Positions 25,450 through 33,484 of a stretch of DNA of 64,000 nt are shown here, one piece after another (position 1 is the stretch's first letter; each line of letters opens with the position of its first letter). The notes beneath the pieces are model-generated. The model was not told where the DNA came from, ran no database searches, and was given only the letters and a program-made list of their open reading frames with translations. This DNA comes from CBDDKZ01 sp965230415. GTDB lineage: Bacteria; Bacteroidota; Bacteroidia; Cytophagales; JAAEPT01. Made by a program: the position numbers and the translations under genes. Location: the NCBI GenBank assembly GCA_965230415.1, contig CBDDKZ010000005.1:4154001-4218000 (forward strand). The letters run 5' to 3'.

Positions 25450-26805
25450 ATGGCACGCAAACCGGACTTATTAAAAGACAGCCTTTGGTATTTGGTGCGG
25501 AAGCTAGCGCTTCCCGGAGTAATCGGGATGCTAATTCTTTCTGTGAATTCCTTGATAGATGCCTTATACGTTGGGAATTTGATCGGAGCCGAAGCATTTG
25601 CCGGAATTTCTTTACTTATGCCTTTCACGCTCATAGTTTCAGGAGTTACCGGCTTTATCTCTTCAGGTACTTCTTCCTTGATGAGTAGGGCTTTGGGAGC
25701 TAAAAATGTAGAAATGCAGCAAAAAATAATTCCTAATATGCTTGGGTGTGTACTTATTTGCTCCATTTTTCTTATGGTAATTGGGTATTACTTTTCAGAT
25801 CTTTTGGTTTGGTTTATAGGCGCCGGGAAGGAGGAGTCGAAAGCAGGTTCGGATTACCTGCAGACTTACCTTCTCGGCAATTTTTTTATCATTTACGGAC
25901 TTACCACTAACAGCCTTATACGTGCTGAAGGCAAAATTGGCCAAGCGATGACAATAACGGTGATAGCTGTTATTATAAACATCGTTACCACGCCTGTGTT
26001 TATAGATACGCTGCAATTAGGAGTGAAAGGGGCGGCTATGAGCAGTATTTTTAGTATGTTTGTATATAGCATTTTTACTTCACTTTATTTCATAAAAAGA
26101 AAGGCCTCATTCGAAATTGGTAGTTTTCGTCCGTGTATTCAATGGCAGGTGCTAAAGCAAATAGCAAATGTTGGACTTTCTTCATTAGTAATGCAATTGA
26201 CTAATGTATTGAGACAATTCGTTATTTTTCGCTCTGTTACCTGGTATGGGACATCGCATGATCTCATCATGTTCAGTGCCATCTATCGCCTTTTTGCTTT
26301 TTTTTCAGTTATTTCAATGGGGGTACTTCAACCGCTACAACCAATTGTAGGAATGAACTATGGGGCTGGTAACAGAAATAGATACTTGAGTGCAGTTAAG
26401 GTTTTTCGTTTGGCAGCTTCTTTGACTATAAGCTTATTACTCCTTTTTCCAATGATATCTCCAGAGCTATTTTTGGGTTTGTTGCTGCCTACTAAACAGG
26501 TGCCGGTGAGGGAATTGAACCTTTTTAGGTATATACTCTTAATTCTACCGTTTTTACCTATATCGTCTTCAGTAATCATATTTTTTCAGGCGACAGGTAA
26601 AGGAAAAGATGCCAGTGTCTTTCCCCTAATTAGACAGTTTGCATTATTTGTTCCTATGATATTATTGTTTCCTTATTTATTGAGCACAGAAGGAATATAT
26701 TATGCACTTATATTCGAAAATGTTCTATATGCAATGGCACTTTGGATCATCTTTCGAACAAACAAAGTGAAATACAACATGGAAAATGATGCGCAACTAA
26801 AATAA
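25450..26805 (+). CDS. MATE family efflux transporter
   Basis: 451 residues, twelve membrane helices in two six-helix halves. The opening 'LALPGVIGMLILSVNSLIDA' and 'GAEAFAGISLLMPFTLIVSG' are typical of MATE N-terminal helices, and 'GVLQPLQPIVGMNYGAGNRN' marks the second half. MATE proteins export cationic or bulky small molecules using H+ or Na+. In methanobactin clusters a MATE protein and a TonB receptor handle export and re-import of the peptide; the same pair occurs here. Last gene of the operon; it converges on the Fur-family gene with a 42-bp gap. Confidence 0.9.
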   Translation: MARKPDLLKDSLWYLVRKLALPGVIGMLILSVNSLIDALYVGNLIGAEAFAGISLLMPFTLIVSGVTGFISSGTSSLMSRALGAKNVEMQQKIIPNMLGCVLICSIFLMVIGYYFSDLLVWFIGAGKEESKAGSDYLQTYLLGNFFIIYGLTTNSLIRAEGKIGQAMTITVIAVIINIVTTPVFIDTLQLGVKGAAMSSIFSMFVYSIFTSLYFIKRKASFEIGSFRPCIQWQVLKQIANVGLSSLVMQLTNVLRQFVIFRSVTWYGTSHDLIMFSAIYRLFAFFSVISMGVLQPLQPIVGMNYGAGNRNRYLSAVKVFRLAASLTISLLLLFPMISPELFLGLLLPTKQVPVRELNLFRYILLILPFLPISSSVIIFFQATGKGKDASVFPLIRQFALFVPMILLFPYLLSTEGIYYALIFENVLYAMALWIIFRTNKVKYNMENDAQLK

Positions 26806-26847
26806 CAATTCCCTTGCAATAGCATATTCCCCGGCAACAGCTTATTC

Positions 26848-27285
26848 TTAGGACTCCGCAGCTGATTTGCAGTTTTTGCATACGCCACTCAATACCAGGC
26901 TTACTTTATTGATTGAAATATCTTCGGAAACGGTTATCGGAGGGATCGATACAGACTCCAAACAATAGGTTTGACCACATATTTCACAGACCATATGTGC
27001 ATGTTTGTCGCTATGCGTTTCATTCATACATTCATGATTGCTCAAAGCAAATTTTATTCCTTGCCAATCCTCAGATGCCCGGTGAATGATACCTTTTTCT
27101 TCAAAAGAAGTAAGCGCACGATATACGGTAACACGGTCATGGCTTGTTTGCATTTTCGCTTCGATTTCGCTCGCCATTAATGCGTATTCATGGTCCAGAA
27201 ATAATTCCAGTATTTCAGTTCGGATCGGGGTTCTTTTGAGCCCGTGTGAACGTAGTAGGTCACTTACATCAATACATTTACTCAT
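26848..27285 (-). CDS. Fur-family metal-responsive repressor (possibly Zur)
   Basis: 145 residues. The N-terminal winged helix is seen in 'LRSHGLKRTPIRTEILELF' and 'DRVTVYRALTSFEEKGIIHR'. The C-terminal metal and dimer domain has 'HAHMVCEICG' (His95, His97, Cys100, Cys103) and a second CxxC pair near the end ('GVCKNCK'), giving a structural zinc site. Whether it senses Fe, Zn or Mn cannot be read directly. Neighbouring genes for a carbonic anhydrase and a COG0523 zinc-chaperone GTPase favour Zur. It is the likely ligand of the 13-bp dyads at 14368, 16071, 16109, 27483 and 28461. Confidence 0.88.
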   Translation of the reverse strand: MSKCIDVSDLLRSHGLKRTPIRTEILELFLDHEYALMASEIEAKMQTSHDRVTVYRALTSFEEKGIIHRASEDWQGIKFALSNHECMNETHSDKHAHMVCEICGQTYCLESVSIPPITVSEDISINKVSLVLSGVCKNCKSAAES

Positions 27286-27329
27286 GTGACTTTTTTCGGG
27301 GTTTGGTATATAATTTGTTAAGGTAATAG

Positions 27330-27349
27330 CTGGTATTCGATAATACCAG
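27330..27349. promoter_or_regulatory. Inverted repeat upstream of the Fur-family gene
   Basis: Perfect 8-bp arms CTGGTATT/AATACCAG around a CGAT spacer, 45 bp upstream of the repressor start codon. It differs from the GCAACA-TGTTGC dyads, so it may serve a different regulator or be an RNA hairpin in the leader. No good -33/-7 pair for the repressor gene was found nearby. Confidence 0.4.
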
Positions 27350-27482
27350 TTTTGTCTTGTTTTTTGCTTGAATAATAGTGCCCGGACACTTTATTAGAAG
27401 AAATTCTATTTGTGAGCGGCGGATATATGGTGGTTTTTCTAATGCTTATTGCCTAAGTGCTGTTTCTCTAAATATATTAAAT

Positions 27483-27521
27483 GAAACAATATTGTAATAA
27501 TTGGGTTTTCTTCTAAATTTG
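27483..27521 (+). promoter_or_regulatory. Promoter of the carbonic-anhydrase gene with weaker copy of the dyad
   Basis: TTG at 27492-27494, spacer of exactly 19 bp, and TAAATTTG at 27514-27521, a perfect match to TTG-N19-TAnnTTTG. The 13-mer GAAACAATATTGT at 27483-27495 matches GCAACAnTGTTGC at 9 of 12 positions, contains a perfect 10-bp palindrome ACAATATTGT, and sits in the same phase to the TTG as in the two stronger copies. The leader to the ATG at 27570 would be ~40 nt. Confidence 0.65.
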
Positions 27522-27569
27522 CTACACTGAGTTGCGCACTCAAACAAATTTCACAAAAAACTCAATTGT

Positions 27570-28283
27570 ATGCTTCAAAGAAAATTTGATCAGGTCGTAA
27601 AAAAATATTACCCGAATGCAATGGATGCTAAAGATACATCTATTCATTATTTGGGGAAAATGCAAAATGAACATAAAATTAATGTTTCAAAAGTATTGAT
27701 GGCAACATCGGTATGTTCAGATGATATTAATGTTCCTTCTACCACTTTTTTTAATGTGCTATTCGGCCCTTTCATTATGGGAGGTTTAGGTGGTATACCC
27801 TTTGTAGGACAGACCGGGATGACAGCTTATGCGCATCATATTCCCGATGAAGGCAGTGCTTTCATATTTTATGGCCCTCACATTGGCTTGACACTTGATG
27901 GTGATTTAGGTAAAATGTACAGACCACGTCAAGAACAAACAGGAAACTCTTGTGGTGCACTTATGTTGGCGTTAAGCCGTCTTCAAGATAGTGCTTACAA
28001 ACCCGTTTTGAGTGAAAATGACTACCAGCAAATGAAGCTGGAAGAGAGTTTGTTACCTTATCGTGACCAAATAGTTCAGAGTGACAATCCTCAAAAGGCT
28101 ATAACCGACGCGACCTATGAAATTATTGATAATAAAGTGCATGATTACTTAAAGACATGTAAGGACGAATTTCATGTCGATAAAGTAACACTTTTAGGAG
28201 GTGTAATCATCAATACGGATTACGGCGTAGACGATTATTTCGACGCACGGAATTTTGAAGTGATTGATGTTAAAAGTATTTAA
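27570..28283 (+). CDS. LCIB-like theta-type carbonic anhydrase
   Basis: 237 residues. The family pattern is clear: 'ATSVCSDDINVPSTTFFNVL', 'GGLGGIPFVGQTGMTAYAHH' and 'GNSCGALM', with the presumed zinc ligands Cys49, His90 (or His89) and Cys128. LCIB/theta carbonic anhydrases interconvert CO2 and bicarbonate and are soluble. It is a single-gene unit with its own promoter and a hairpin behind. Regulation by the same dyad as the metal cluster suggests expression under metal shortage, perhaps as a stand-in for another carbonic anhydrase; this is inference. Confidence 0.8.
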   Translation: MLQRKFDQVVKKYYPNAMDAKDTSIHYLGKMQNEHKINVSKVLMATSVCSDDINVPSTTFFNVLFGPFIMGGLGGIPFVGQTGMTAYAHHIPDEGSAFIFYGPHIGLTLDGDLGKMYRPRQEQTGNSCGALMLALSRLQDSAYKPVLSENDYQQMKLEESLLPYRDQIVQSDNPQKAITDATYEIIDNKVHDYLKTCKDEFHVDKVTLLGGVIINTDYGVDDYFDARNFEVIDVKSI

Positions 28284-28299
28284 CTAGTAAAAATTTTTA

Positions 28300-28339
28300 A
28301 AGTGATAGTATCCAATAAACGTATCGGATACTATCACTT
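28300..28339. terminator. Long hairpin after the carbonic-anhydrase gene
   Basis: 14-bp perfect arms AAGTGATAGTATCC/GGATACTATCACTT with a 12-nt loop, 17 bp after the stop codon. No T-run follows on the plus strand, while an AT-rich run follows on the minus strand. It most likely ends or protects the carbonic-anhydrase message. Confidence 0.65.
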
Positions 28340-28937
28340 ATAGCGATAACAGGACCTTGACTTTCTTTTCAGAAGGAGCTTTTTATTTGGTAATACTTCA
28401 AAGACAGTAGCTTATAAGGCACTTTTTTTAATAAAGCACCTTGCCCTTGATTATTTATTAGCAACTCAATTGCACTTGGGGCCGTTTTTCTTTAATTTTG
28501 CATCTGTTGTATTTTATTTCAAGTGACTCTCGTGATTCAAAGGCATAAGTCAGATTTCATAGGAGTAGTAGCGAGTGCTTGGTGTATTGCTTAATCCTTT
28601 TTTGTTTGATGCACATACTTACGATCAAGGGCGTATGAGCCGTTCATTAACTTGTTGGAGTAGACAGGGTGTGTGTGTTGAGAATGGCTCTGTAAGCTGT
28701 GTACTATTCAGCTAAAAATTCAGGTAAAAAATGGATGAAATATACACGGTGGTTTAATTTTTCAGGCCTCCAAGGTATTATTCATCGAAGTTTTTCCGGG
28801 CTGTTTACTGCAATTACTCACAATGGTTTTCGCTCTTTCCTTGACCGCTTGGCATTTGTAATACAGCGTTTACTGTAAATGTACAACAGACACGGGGCTT
28901 GCTAATAAGTAAGGCTAAAGAATAAACGAGACAAAAA
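28340..28937. other. Gene-free stretch upstream of the COG0523 gene
   Basis: About 600 bp in which I find no convincing gene. It has a promoter-like element at 28461-28500 (listed separately) and a small inverted repeat TACAG/CTGTA at 28862-28877. If the promoter is real, the message for the GTPase would have a ~430-nt leader that might be a regulatory RNA. A 26-codon frame at 28635-28715 with three Cys is too weak to call. Confidence 0.5.
28461..28500 (+). promoter_or_regulatory. Promoter-like element with degenerate dyad upstream of the COG0523 gene
   Basis: TTG at 28470-28472, 20-bp spacer, TAATTTTG at 28493-28500 (perfect -7). The 13-mer GCAACTCAATTGC at 28461-28473 keeps the GCAA/TTGC ends and matches GCAACAnTGTTGC at 9 of 12 positions, again with the TTG at positions 10-12. 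Confidence 0.5.
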
Positions 28938-30170
28938 ATGAAAAGAATAAACGAAGACAAACTGGGTGTAACAGTACTTAGTGGATTTTTAGGTGCAGGT
29001 AAAACCACGCTTCTCAATCATATTCTACATAACAAAGAGGGGCTCAAAGTGGCGGTAATTGTCAACGATATGAGTGAAGTAAACATCGATGCACAATTAG
29101 TGAAAAATGAGGGAATGCTTTCCAGAACAGAGGAGAAGCTGGTAGAAATGAGCAATGGCTGTATTTGTTGCACACTCCGAGAAGACCTGATGGTTGAAGT
29201 GGAACGTTTGGCTAACGAAAAGCGTTTCGATTACTTGATTATAGAAAGTACTGGTATATCGGAGCCTGTGCCTGTTGCGCAGACATTTACTTTTCAGGAT
29301 GAAGAGAACGGTATAGACCTAAGTCGGTTCAGCTATATAGATACCATGGTAACGGTGGTAGACGCATTGAATTTTTTCAAGGATTACGGCTCGAGTGAAT
29401 TACTGCTGGATCGTGACCTTACCGATATGGATAACGACTATCGTACGATTGTAAATTTGCTGACAGATCAGGTGGAATTTGCCGACGTGATCATCATTAA
29501 CAAAGCCGATCTGGTGACCGAACAGACGGTAGGTGTATTGAAATCGGCGCTTAAAAAATTGAACCCAAAAGCTCAGGTTATTGAATCTACTTTTGGTAAA
29601 GTTGATCCAAAGCAAATTCTGAATACGGGTTTGTTTAACTACGAAGAGGCAGAAGAGCATTCCGGGTGGATTGAAGAGTTGCAAAAGGACAGTCATACGC
29701 CAGAGACAGAGGAATATGGCATTGGCTCGTTTGTGTTTAATGACAAACGTCCTTTTAACCCTGAGCGCTTTTTGAATTATGTTCAAGACCATTTTCCTTC
29801 AGAAATTATTCGTAGTAAGGGATTACTTTGGATGTCTTCCCGTCCTCAGCAGGCGATTGTCTGGAGTCAGGCGGGTGGTTCTTTACGAGCAGAAAGTGGT
29901 GGTGTATGGTGGAGTAGTATGCCGCTTGAAGAACGAACTCATTTTGTCGATTTTCAGGAAAACCAGGAGTATATAGAAAAAGATTGGCACAAAGAATTTG
30001 GCGACCGTAAAAATGAGCTGGTATTTATCGGTCAGGATATGGATCAGGAAAAAATACAGCGAGACCTGCGCATGTGTTTATGTACCGATGAGGAAATTGC
30101 AGCCATAGACTGGGTCAATGGTCGCGAAGATGAATGGCCTATTTACAGGTCAGGTGAAGTAGGGGTGTAA
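28938..30170 (+). CDS. COG0523 (CobW/ZigA-type) metal-chaperone GTPase
   Basis: 410 residues. Walker A GFLGAGKTT (16-24), the metal-binding CICC motif (75-78), 'LIIESTGISEPVPVAQTF', the guanine-specificity motif NKAD (~188-191) and a C-terminal CobW_C domain ('SFVFNDKRPFNPERFLNY', 'GLLWMSSRPQ'). These GTPases hand zinc to client enzymes under zinc shortage and are often controlled by Zur. The gene lies downstream of the Fur-family gene and a carbonic anhydrase (a possible client), which supports a zinc theme. It ends 20 bp from the convergent rlmD gene. Confidence 0.88.
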   Translation: MKRINEDKLGVTVLSGFLGAGKTTLLNHILHNKEGLKVAVIVNDMSEVNIDAQLVKNEGMLSRTEEKLVEMSNGCICCTLREDLMVEVERLANEKRFDYLIIESTGISEPVPVAQTFTFQDEENGIDLSRFSYIDTMVTVVDALNFFKDYGSSELLLDRDLTDMDNDYRTIVNLLTDQVEFADVIIINKADLVTEQTVGVLKSALKKLNPKAQVIESTFGKVDPKQILNTGLFNYEEAEEHSGWIEELQKDSHTPETEEYGIGSFVFNDKRPFNPERFLNYVQDHFPSEIIRSKGLLWMSSRPQQAIVWSQAGGSLRAESGGVWWSSMPLEERTHFVDFQENQEYIEKDWHKEFGDRKNELVFIGQDMDQEKIQRDLRMCLCTDEEIAAIDWVNGREDEWPIYRSGEVGV

Positions 30171-30190
30171 TAGCCCCTTTTTTCTAAAGT

Positions 30191-31594
30191 CTATCGCAAC
30201 TCCAACAGCACCACATTCTCTACATGGTGGGTGTGCGGGAACATATCTATGGGCTGCACTTTGGTGATGCAGTAGTTCTCATCAAGTAATGCCAGGTCAC
30301 GAGCCTGTGTCGCCGGGTTGCAACTCACGTAGACAATTTTTTGTGCTTTCACCCGGTTTAACACATCGATCACGTTTTGGTGCATGCCGGCACGTGGTGG
30401 GTCTGTTATAATTACATTGGGTTGACCATTTTCCGCGATAAATGCATCGGTGAGCAGGTCTTTCATGTCTCCGGCATAAAATGTGGTATTGTCGATGCCA
30501 TTATTAGCAGCATTCACCCGGGCATCTTCAATCGCCATTTCCACATACTCAAGGCCTACCACCTTCTTTGCCGAGCGAGCTATGAAATTGGCAATGGTTC
30601 CTGTTCCGGTATACAAATCATAGACATACTCATTTCCACGAAGGTCTGCAAAATCGCGTGCCACCTTATAGAGTTCGTAGGCTTGCTCGCTATTGGTCTG
30701 GTAAAAGGATTTGGGGCCGACCTTAAATTTAAGGCCTTCCATTTCTTCCAAAATATGGTCCTTGCCGGCGTAACAGACAACATCCAGGTCCTGAAAAGTG
30801 TCGTTCTTCTTATTATTGATCACATACATTAAAGAAGTGATTTCCGGAAAGGACTGCTTAATGAAGTCGAGCAGGCCTTTTACAGCGTCGTTTAATTCAC
30901 CCGCCATCTGAAGGATCACCATAAGGTCTCCTGTTGAGCTTGTTCGAATTACCAGCGTACGCAACTGTCCCTCGTGTTCACGAAGGCTGTAGAATGCCAA
31001 GTCCTTGTCCTTGGCGTATTCTCTGACTGCGTCGCGAATCGCATTGCTTGACTCGCTTTGCAAATAACAAGCCTCCAGATCCAGTACTTTGTCAAATGCT
31101 CCCGGTACGTGAAAACCAATACCACGACGGTCGTATTCCTCTCCGGACTTAATTTGTTCCCAGGTGAGCCAGCGCATCGCGCTAAAGGTAAACTCCAGTT
31201 TGTTGCGGTAATATTGAGTCTTTACAGGTTTCAGTATAGGGCTTATTTCCGGGAGTTCCAGGTTGCCAATACGTTGGAGTTGGTCGGTGACCTGTTTTTG
31301 TTTGTAAGACGCCTGAGAGTCGTAGTTGAGGTGCTGCCACTTGCAGCCGCCGCAAGTGCCGAAATGCTGGCAAAACGGCACGGAACGCAGTTCAGAGGCC
31401 TTGTGTGTATGCACAATCTTTCCTTCAAGGAAGGCCTTCTTTTTTCTGGTGACTTCTATATCCACGATATCGCCGGGAGCAGCAAAAGGAACAAATAGTA
31501 CTTTTTCATCTACCCGTGCCAGCGCTTTTCCCTCCGCAGCCACATCAATTATTTCAACGTTTTCTAAAACAACCCTTTTCTTCGACCTCGCCAT
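30191..31594 (-). CDS. rlmD: 23S rRNA (uracil-1939-C5)-methyltransferase RlmD
   Basis: 467 residues. An N-terminal TRAM domain (~1-60) is followed by the iron-sulfur ligands C-x5-C-x2-C in 'PFCQHFGTCGGCKWQHL'. The SAM-dependent methylase domain has 'YDLYTGTGTIANFIA', 'ITDPPRAGMH' and the nucleophile loop 'VYVSCNPATQARDL'. It methylates 23S rRNA using SAM. Other RumA/TrmA-family members (RlmCD) are possible, but the cluster motif and length fit RlmD. A single gene on the minus strand. Confidence 0.9.
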   Translation of the reverse strand: MARSKKRVVLENVEIIDVAAEGKALARVDEKVLFVPFAAPGDIVDIEVTRKKKAFLEGKIVHTHKASELRSVPFCQHFGTCGGCKWQHLNYDSQASYKQKQVTDQLQRIGNLELPEISPILKPVKTQYYRNKLEFTFSAMRWLTWEQIKSGEEYDRRGIGFHVPGAFDKVLDLEACYLQSESSNAIRDAVREYAKDKDLAFYSLREHEGQLRTLVIRTSSTGDLMVILQMAGELNDAVKGLLDFIKQSFPEITSLMYVINNKKNDTFQDLDVVCYAGKDHILEEMEGLKFKVGPKSFYQTNSEQAYELYKVARDFADLRGNEYVYDLYTGTGTIANFIARSAKKVVGLEYVEMAIEDARVNAANNGIDNTTFYAGDMKDLLTDAFIAENGQPNVIITDPPRAGMHQNVIDVLNRVKAQKIVYVSCNPATQARDLALLDENYCITKVQPIDMFPHTHHVENVVLLELR

Positions 31595-31755
31595 AATTTA
31601 CAAAGATAATAAGCAAAGATGAGAATTGAATAAATGAACCAATTATTAGTGAAAATCTGTTTGAAATTTACTTGTATTGAAATAGTTTTGAAAATACGGT
31701 GAGTCAGGTTGCTATGAGTATGACCATTGATCGCTGCAAAAAAATCGATAAAGAG

Positions 31756-32571
31756 ATGAAAGGAAAAGTGGTTTTTATTACGGGTGGATCTTCAGGAATA
31801 GGCCTTGCTTGTGCCAAGGTGTTCGGAGGGCATGGTGCACGCGTAGTAATAACCGGCCGTAATCAGGAAAGTTTGGATGCTGCATGCGAGGAGCTTAAAA
31901 CAATCGAGATCGATTGTCTGGGGGTGCGAGGCGATGTGACTGTCGACGAGGATAATGAGCGTGCGGTACAACTATGTATCGAGCGTTTTGGAACACTCGA
32001 TGTGCTTATTAACAATGCGGGTATTACCATGAATGCCTTGTTTGAGCATACCGAATTGGCTGTTATCAAGAAGGTAATGGCTATCAATTTTTTTGGTACC
32101 GCCAGCATTACACACTATGCATTACCTTACATCAAAAAAAGCAAAGGGTCTATCATCGGTATGTCTTCTATAGCCGGAAAAAAAGGCCTGCCCATGCGTA
32201 CGGGCTATACAGCTTCGAAATTTGCCATGGAAGGTTTTTTAGAAGCACTGCGCCTGGAAATGAGACCTTACGGTGTGCATATCCTGGTTGCCTGTCCACA
32301 TTTTACCGAAAGTAATATACGCAACAACGCGCTTGATTCGCACGGAGAAGTAAAGGGAGAGTCCACAAGGAACGAGGCGGAGGCGATGCCTGCATCGCTG
32401 GTGGCAGAGAAAATTTACCGCGCAACCGTGAAAAGAAAACGCGACTTAATCATTACTACCCAGGGCTGGCTGGTGGTGAACGTCAATAAAATAATTCCCA
32501 AATATGTGGATATGCGGGTATACAATTATATTGCCGAAGAAAAGGATTCTCCTTTCAAAAAGGATCATTGA
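31756..32571 (+). CDS. Short-chain dehydrogenase/reductase
   Basis: 271 residues from the ATG at 31756, which puts 'KGKVVFITGGSSGIGLA' at the N-terminus as normal for SDRs; starts at 31699, 31714 and 31720 would add up to 19 residues. NAD(P)-binding TGGSSGIG, NNAG, catalytic Ser in 'IIGMSSIAG' and YTASK are all present. The C-terminus 'PKYVDMRVYNYI' resembles the DltE/YqjQ-like subgroup of SDRs. The substrate is unknown. It overlaps the convergent neighbour by 7 bp at its 3' end. Confidence 0.88.
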   Translation: MKGKVVFITGGSSGIGLACAKVFGGHGARVVITGRNQESLDAACEELKTIEIDCLGVRGDVTVDEDNERAVQLCIERFGTLDVLINNAGITMNALFEHTELAVIKKVMAINFFGTASITHYALPYIKKSKGSIIGMSSIAGKKGLPMRTGYTASKFAMEGFLEALRLEMRPYGVHILVACPHFTESNIRNNALDSHGEVKGESTRNEAEAMPASLVAEKIYRATVKRKRDLIITTQGWLVVNVNKIIPKYVDMRVYNYIAEEKDSPFKKDH

Positions 32572-33302
32572 ATGAGCCTCGCATGACTTTTCTTAATGTA
32601 ACCGGTTTCGTCTCCAATTGAGATGTGGTACCAGGAATCCAGTTGGTCCAGCAACTTTACACGTGTTCCTCTTATGAGTCTGTTTACCGGCTCTGCTCCG
32701 GCTGAAGGTCCTTTGAGGGTAACGGTCGCTGCCGTGGTAATGGTCGCACGGTTTACAGAAGGCTGGTAGTTGCTCAGGAAGATCAAAAAGACAAACACAA
32801 GTACCAGGACTATCGGGATAGTCAGGGTAAAAGCTTTTTTGAAGAGCAAAATACGCAAAACCATAGCCAGTATCAGTACAGTGCCAATACCAAGGACAAT
32901 ATAAAGGGCGATATGATGGAATTGGAGGTAGTAAGTATTGAATAAGTCTTCGTCACCGGTTTCATAGCCTTCAATGTTTTGAGCGGCGGCCAGGGATTCA
33001 AGCTTGGCAAGGATGGGCTCGCTTGGGTTGTAAGCGCTATATAAGGATAAATAATACAAGGCTTCGGGAAATTTTTTTGCCCCCTCATAGATGTAGGCTG
33101 ATTTTAAGAGCGACTGAGGAGTGTAATGCCCTGCCTTTTGCAGCGAATCATAAATGTTTAGTGCCTGAGTATAATGCTTTTGGCTAAAAAGGGTGTCTGC
33201 TTTGACAAGTGCTTCCGTTGCATTGTCGGCAGCCTCGGCAACGCCAATGTTTACGGTTAATAAAATAAATATTATAAAATTTTTAATAGATCTACTTTGC
33301 AT
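32565..33302 (-). CDS. TPR and bacterial SH3 membrane protein (BatE-like)
   Basis: 245 residues from the ATG at 33302, chosen since it gives a clean signal peptide ending 'VGVAEA'-like (IGVAEAADN). Two TPR units follow (~25-95, 'ADTLFSQKHYTQALNIYDSL', 'SAYIYEGAKKFPEALYYLSL'). Two membrane helices lie around 130-185, and a C-terminal SH3 type 3 domain (~190-245) carries 'LDQLDSWYHISIGDETGYIK'. BatE proteins of Bacteroidota have this order and act in the Bat aerotolerance complex, but no other bat genes are nearby, so the name is not certain. Its promoter region is shared with tRNA-Lys on the other strand. Confidence 0.72.
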   Translation of the reverse strand: MQSRSIKNFIIFILLTVNIGVAEAADNATEALVKADTLFSQKHYTQALNIYDSLQKAGHYTPQSLLKSAYIYEGAKKFPEALYYLSLYSAYNPSEPILAKLESLAAAQNIEGYETGDEDLFNTYYLQFHHIALYIVLGIGTVLILAMVLRILLFKKAFTLTIPIVLVLVFVFLIFLSNYQPSVNRATITTAATVTLKGPSAGAEPVNRLIRGTRVKLLDQLDSWYHISIGDETGYIKKSHARLIQ

Positions 33303-33326
33303 TTTAGAAATAAGCTCGTACTTTTG
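33297..33326 (+). promoter_or_regulatory. Promoter of tRNA-Lys
   Basis: Exact Bacteroidota housekeeping consensus: TTG at 33297-33299, 19-bp spacer, TACTTTTG (TAnnTTTG) at 33319-33326. Transcription would start near 33333, about 40 nt before the mature tRNA. It overlaps the start of the BatE-like gene on the opposite strand. Confidence 0.8.
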
Positions 33327-33373
33327 CATCGCAATTACGGAAAACAACTGCTAATTGTCAACAAAAAAAGGCT

Positions 33374-33446
33374 GATTCAGTAGCTCAGCTGGTAGAGCAT
33401 CTCCCTTTTAAGGAGAGGGTCCTGGGTTCGAATCCCAGCTGAATCA
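33374..33446 (+). tRNA. tRNA-Lys (anticodon TTT)
   Basis: Acceptor GATTCAG pairs with CTGAATC, then TA, D-arm GCTCAGCTGGTAGAGC, anticodon stem TCTCC/GGAGA with loop CTTTTAA (anticodon TTT), variable loop, T-arm CTGGGTTCGAATCCCAG, discriminator A. 73 nt without a full encoded CCA (CAG follows). Its 3' end faces the accessory block with satellite and IS110 array, which makes it a possible old integration site. Confidence 0.96.
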
Positions 33447-33450
33447 CAGC

Positions 33451-33484
33451 AAAGCCCTTCAATTTACATTGGAGGGCTTTTTTT
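33451..33484 (+). terminator. Intrinsic terminator of tRNA-Lys
   Basis: Stem AAAGCCCTTCAAT/ATTGGAGGGCTTT (13 pairs with one G-U) around the loop TTAC, ending in seven T, 5 bp after the tRNA. Confidence 0.88.

Noticed and set aside
14480..26805. Cluster considered as a methanobactin or bufferin operon
   Set aside because: No DUF692/MbnB-type or MbnC-type protein is encoded, and the core sequence differs; only the MATE-TonB pair is shared.
28635..28715. 26-codon frame with three Cys, considered as a second precursor peptide
   Set aside because: No leader-like part, no repeat, no nearby start signal; such short frames occur by chance.
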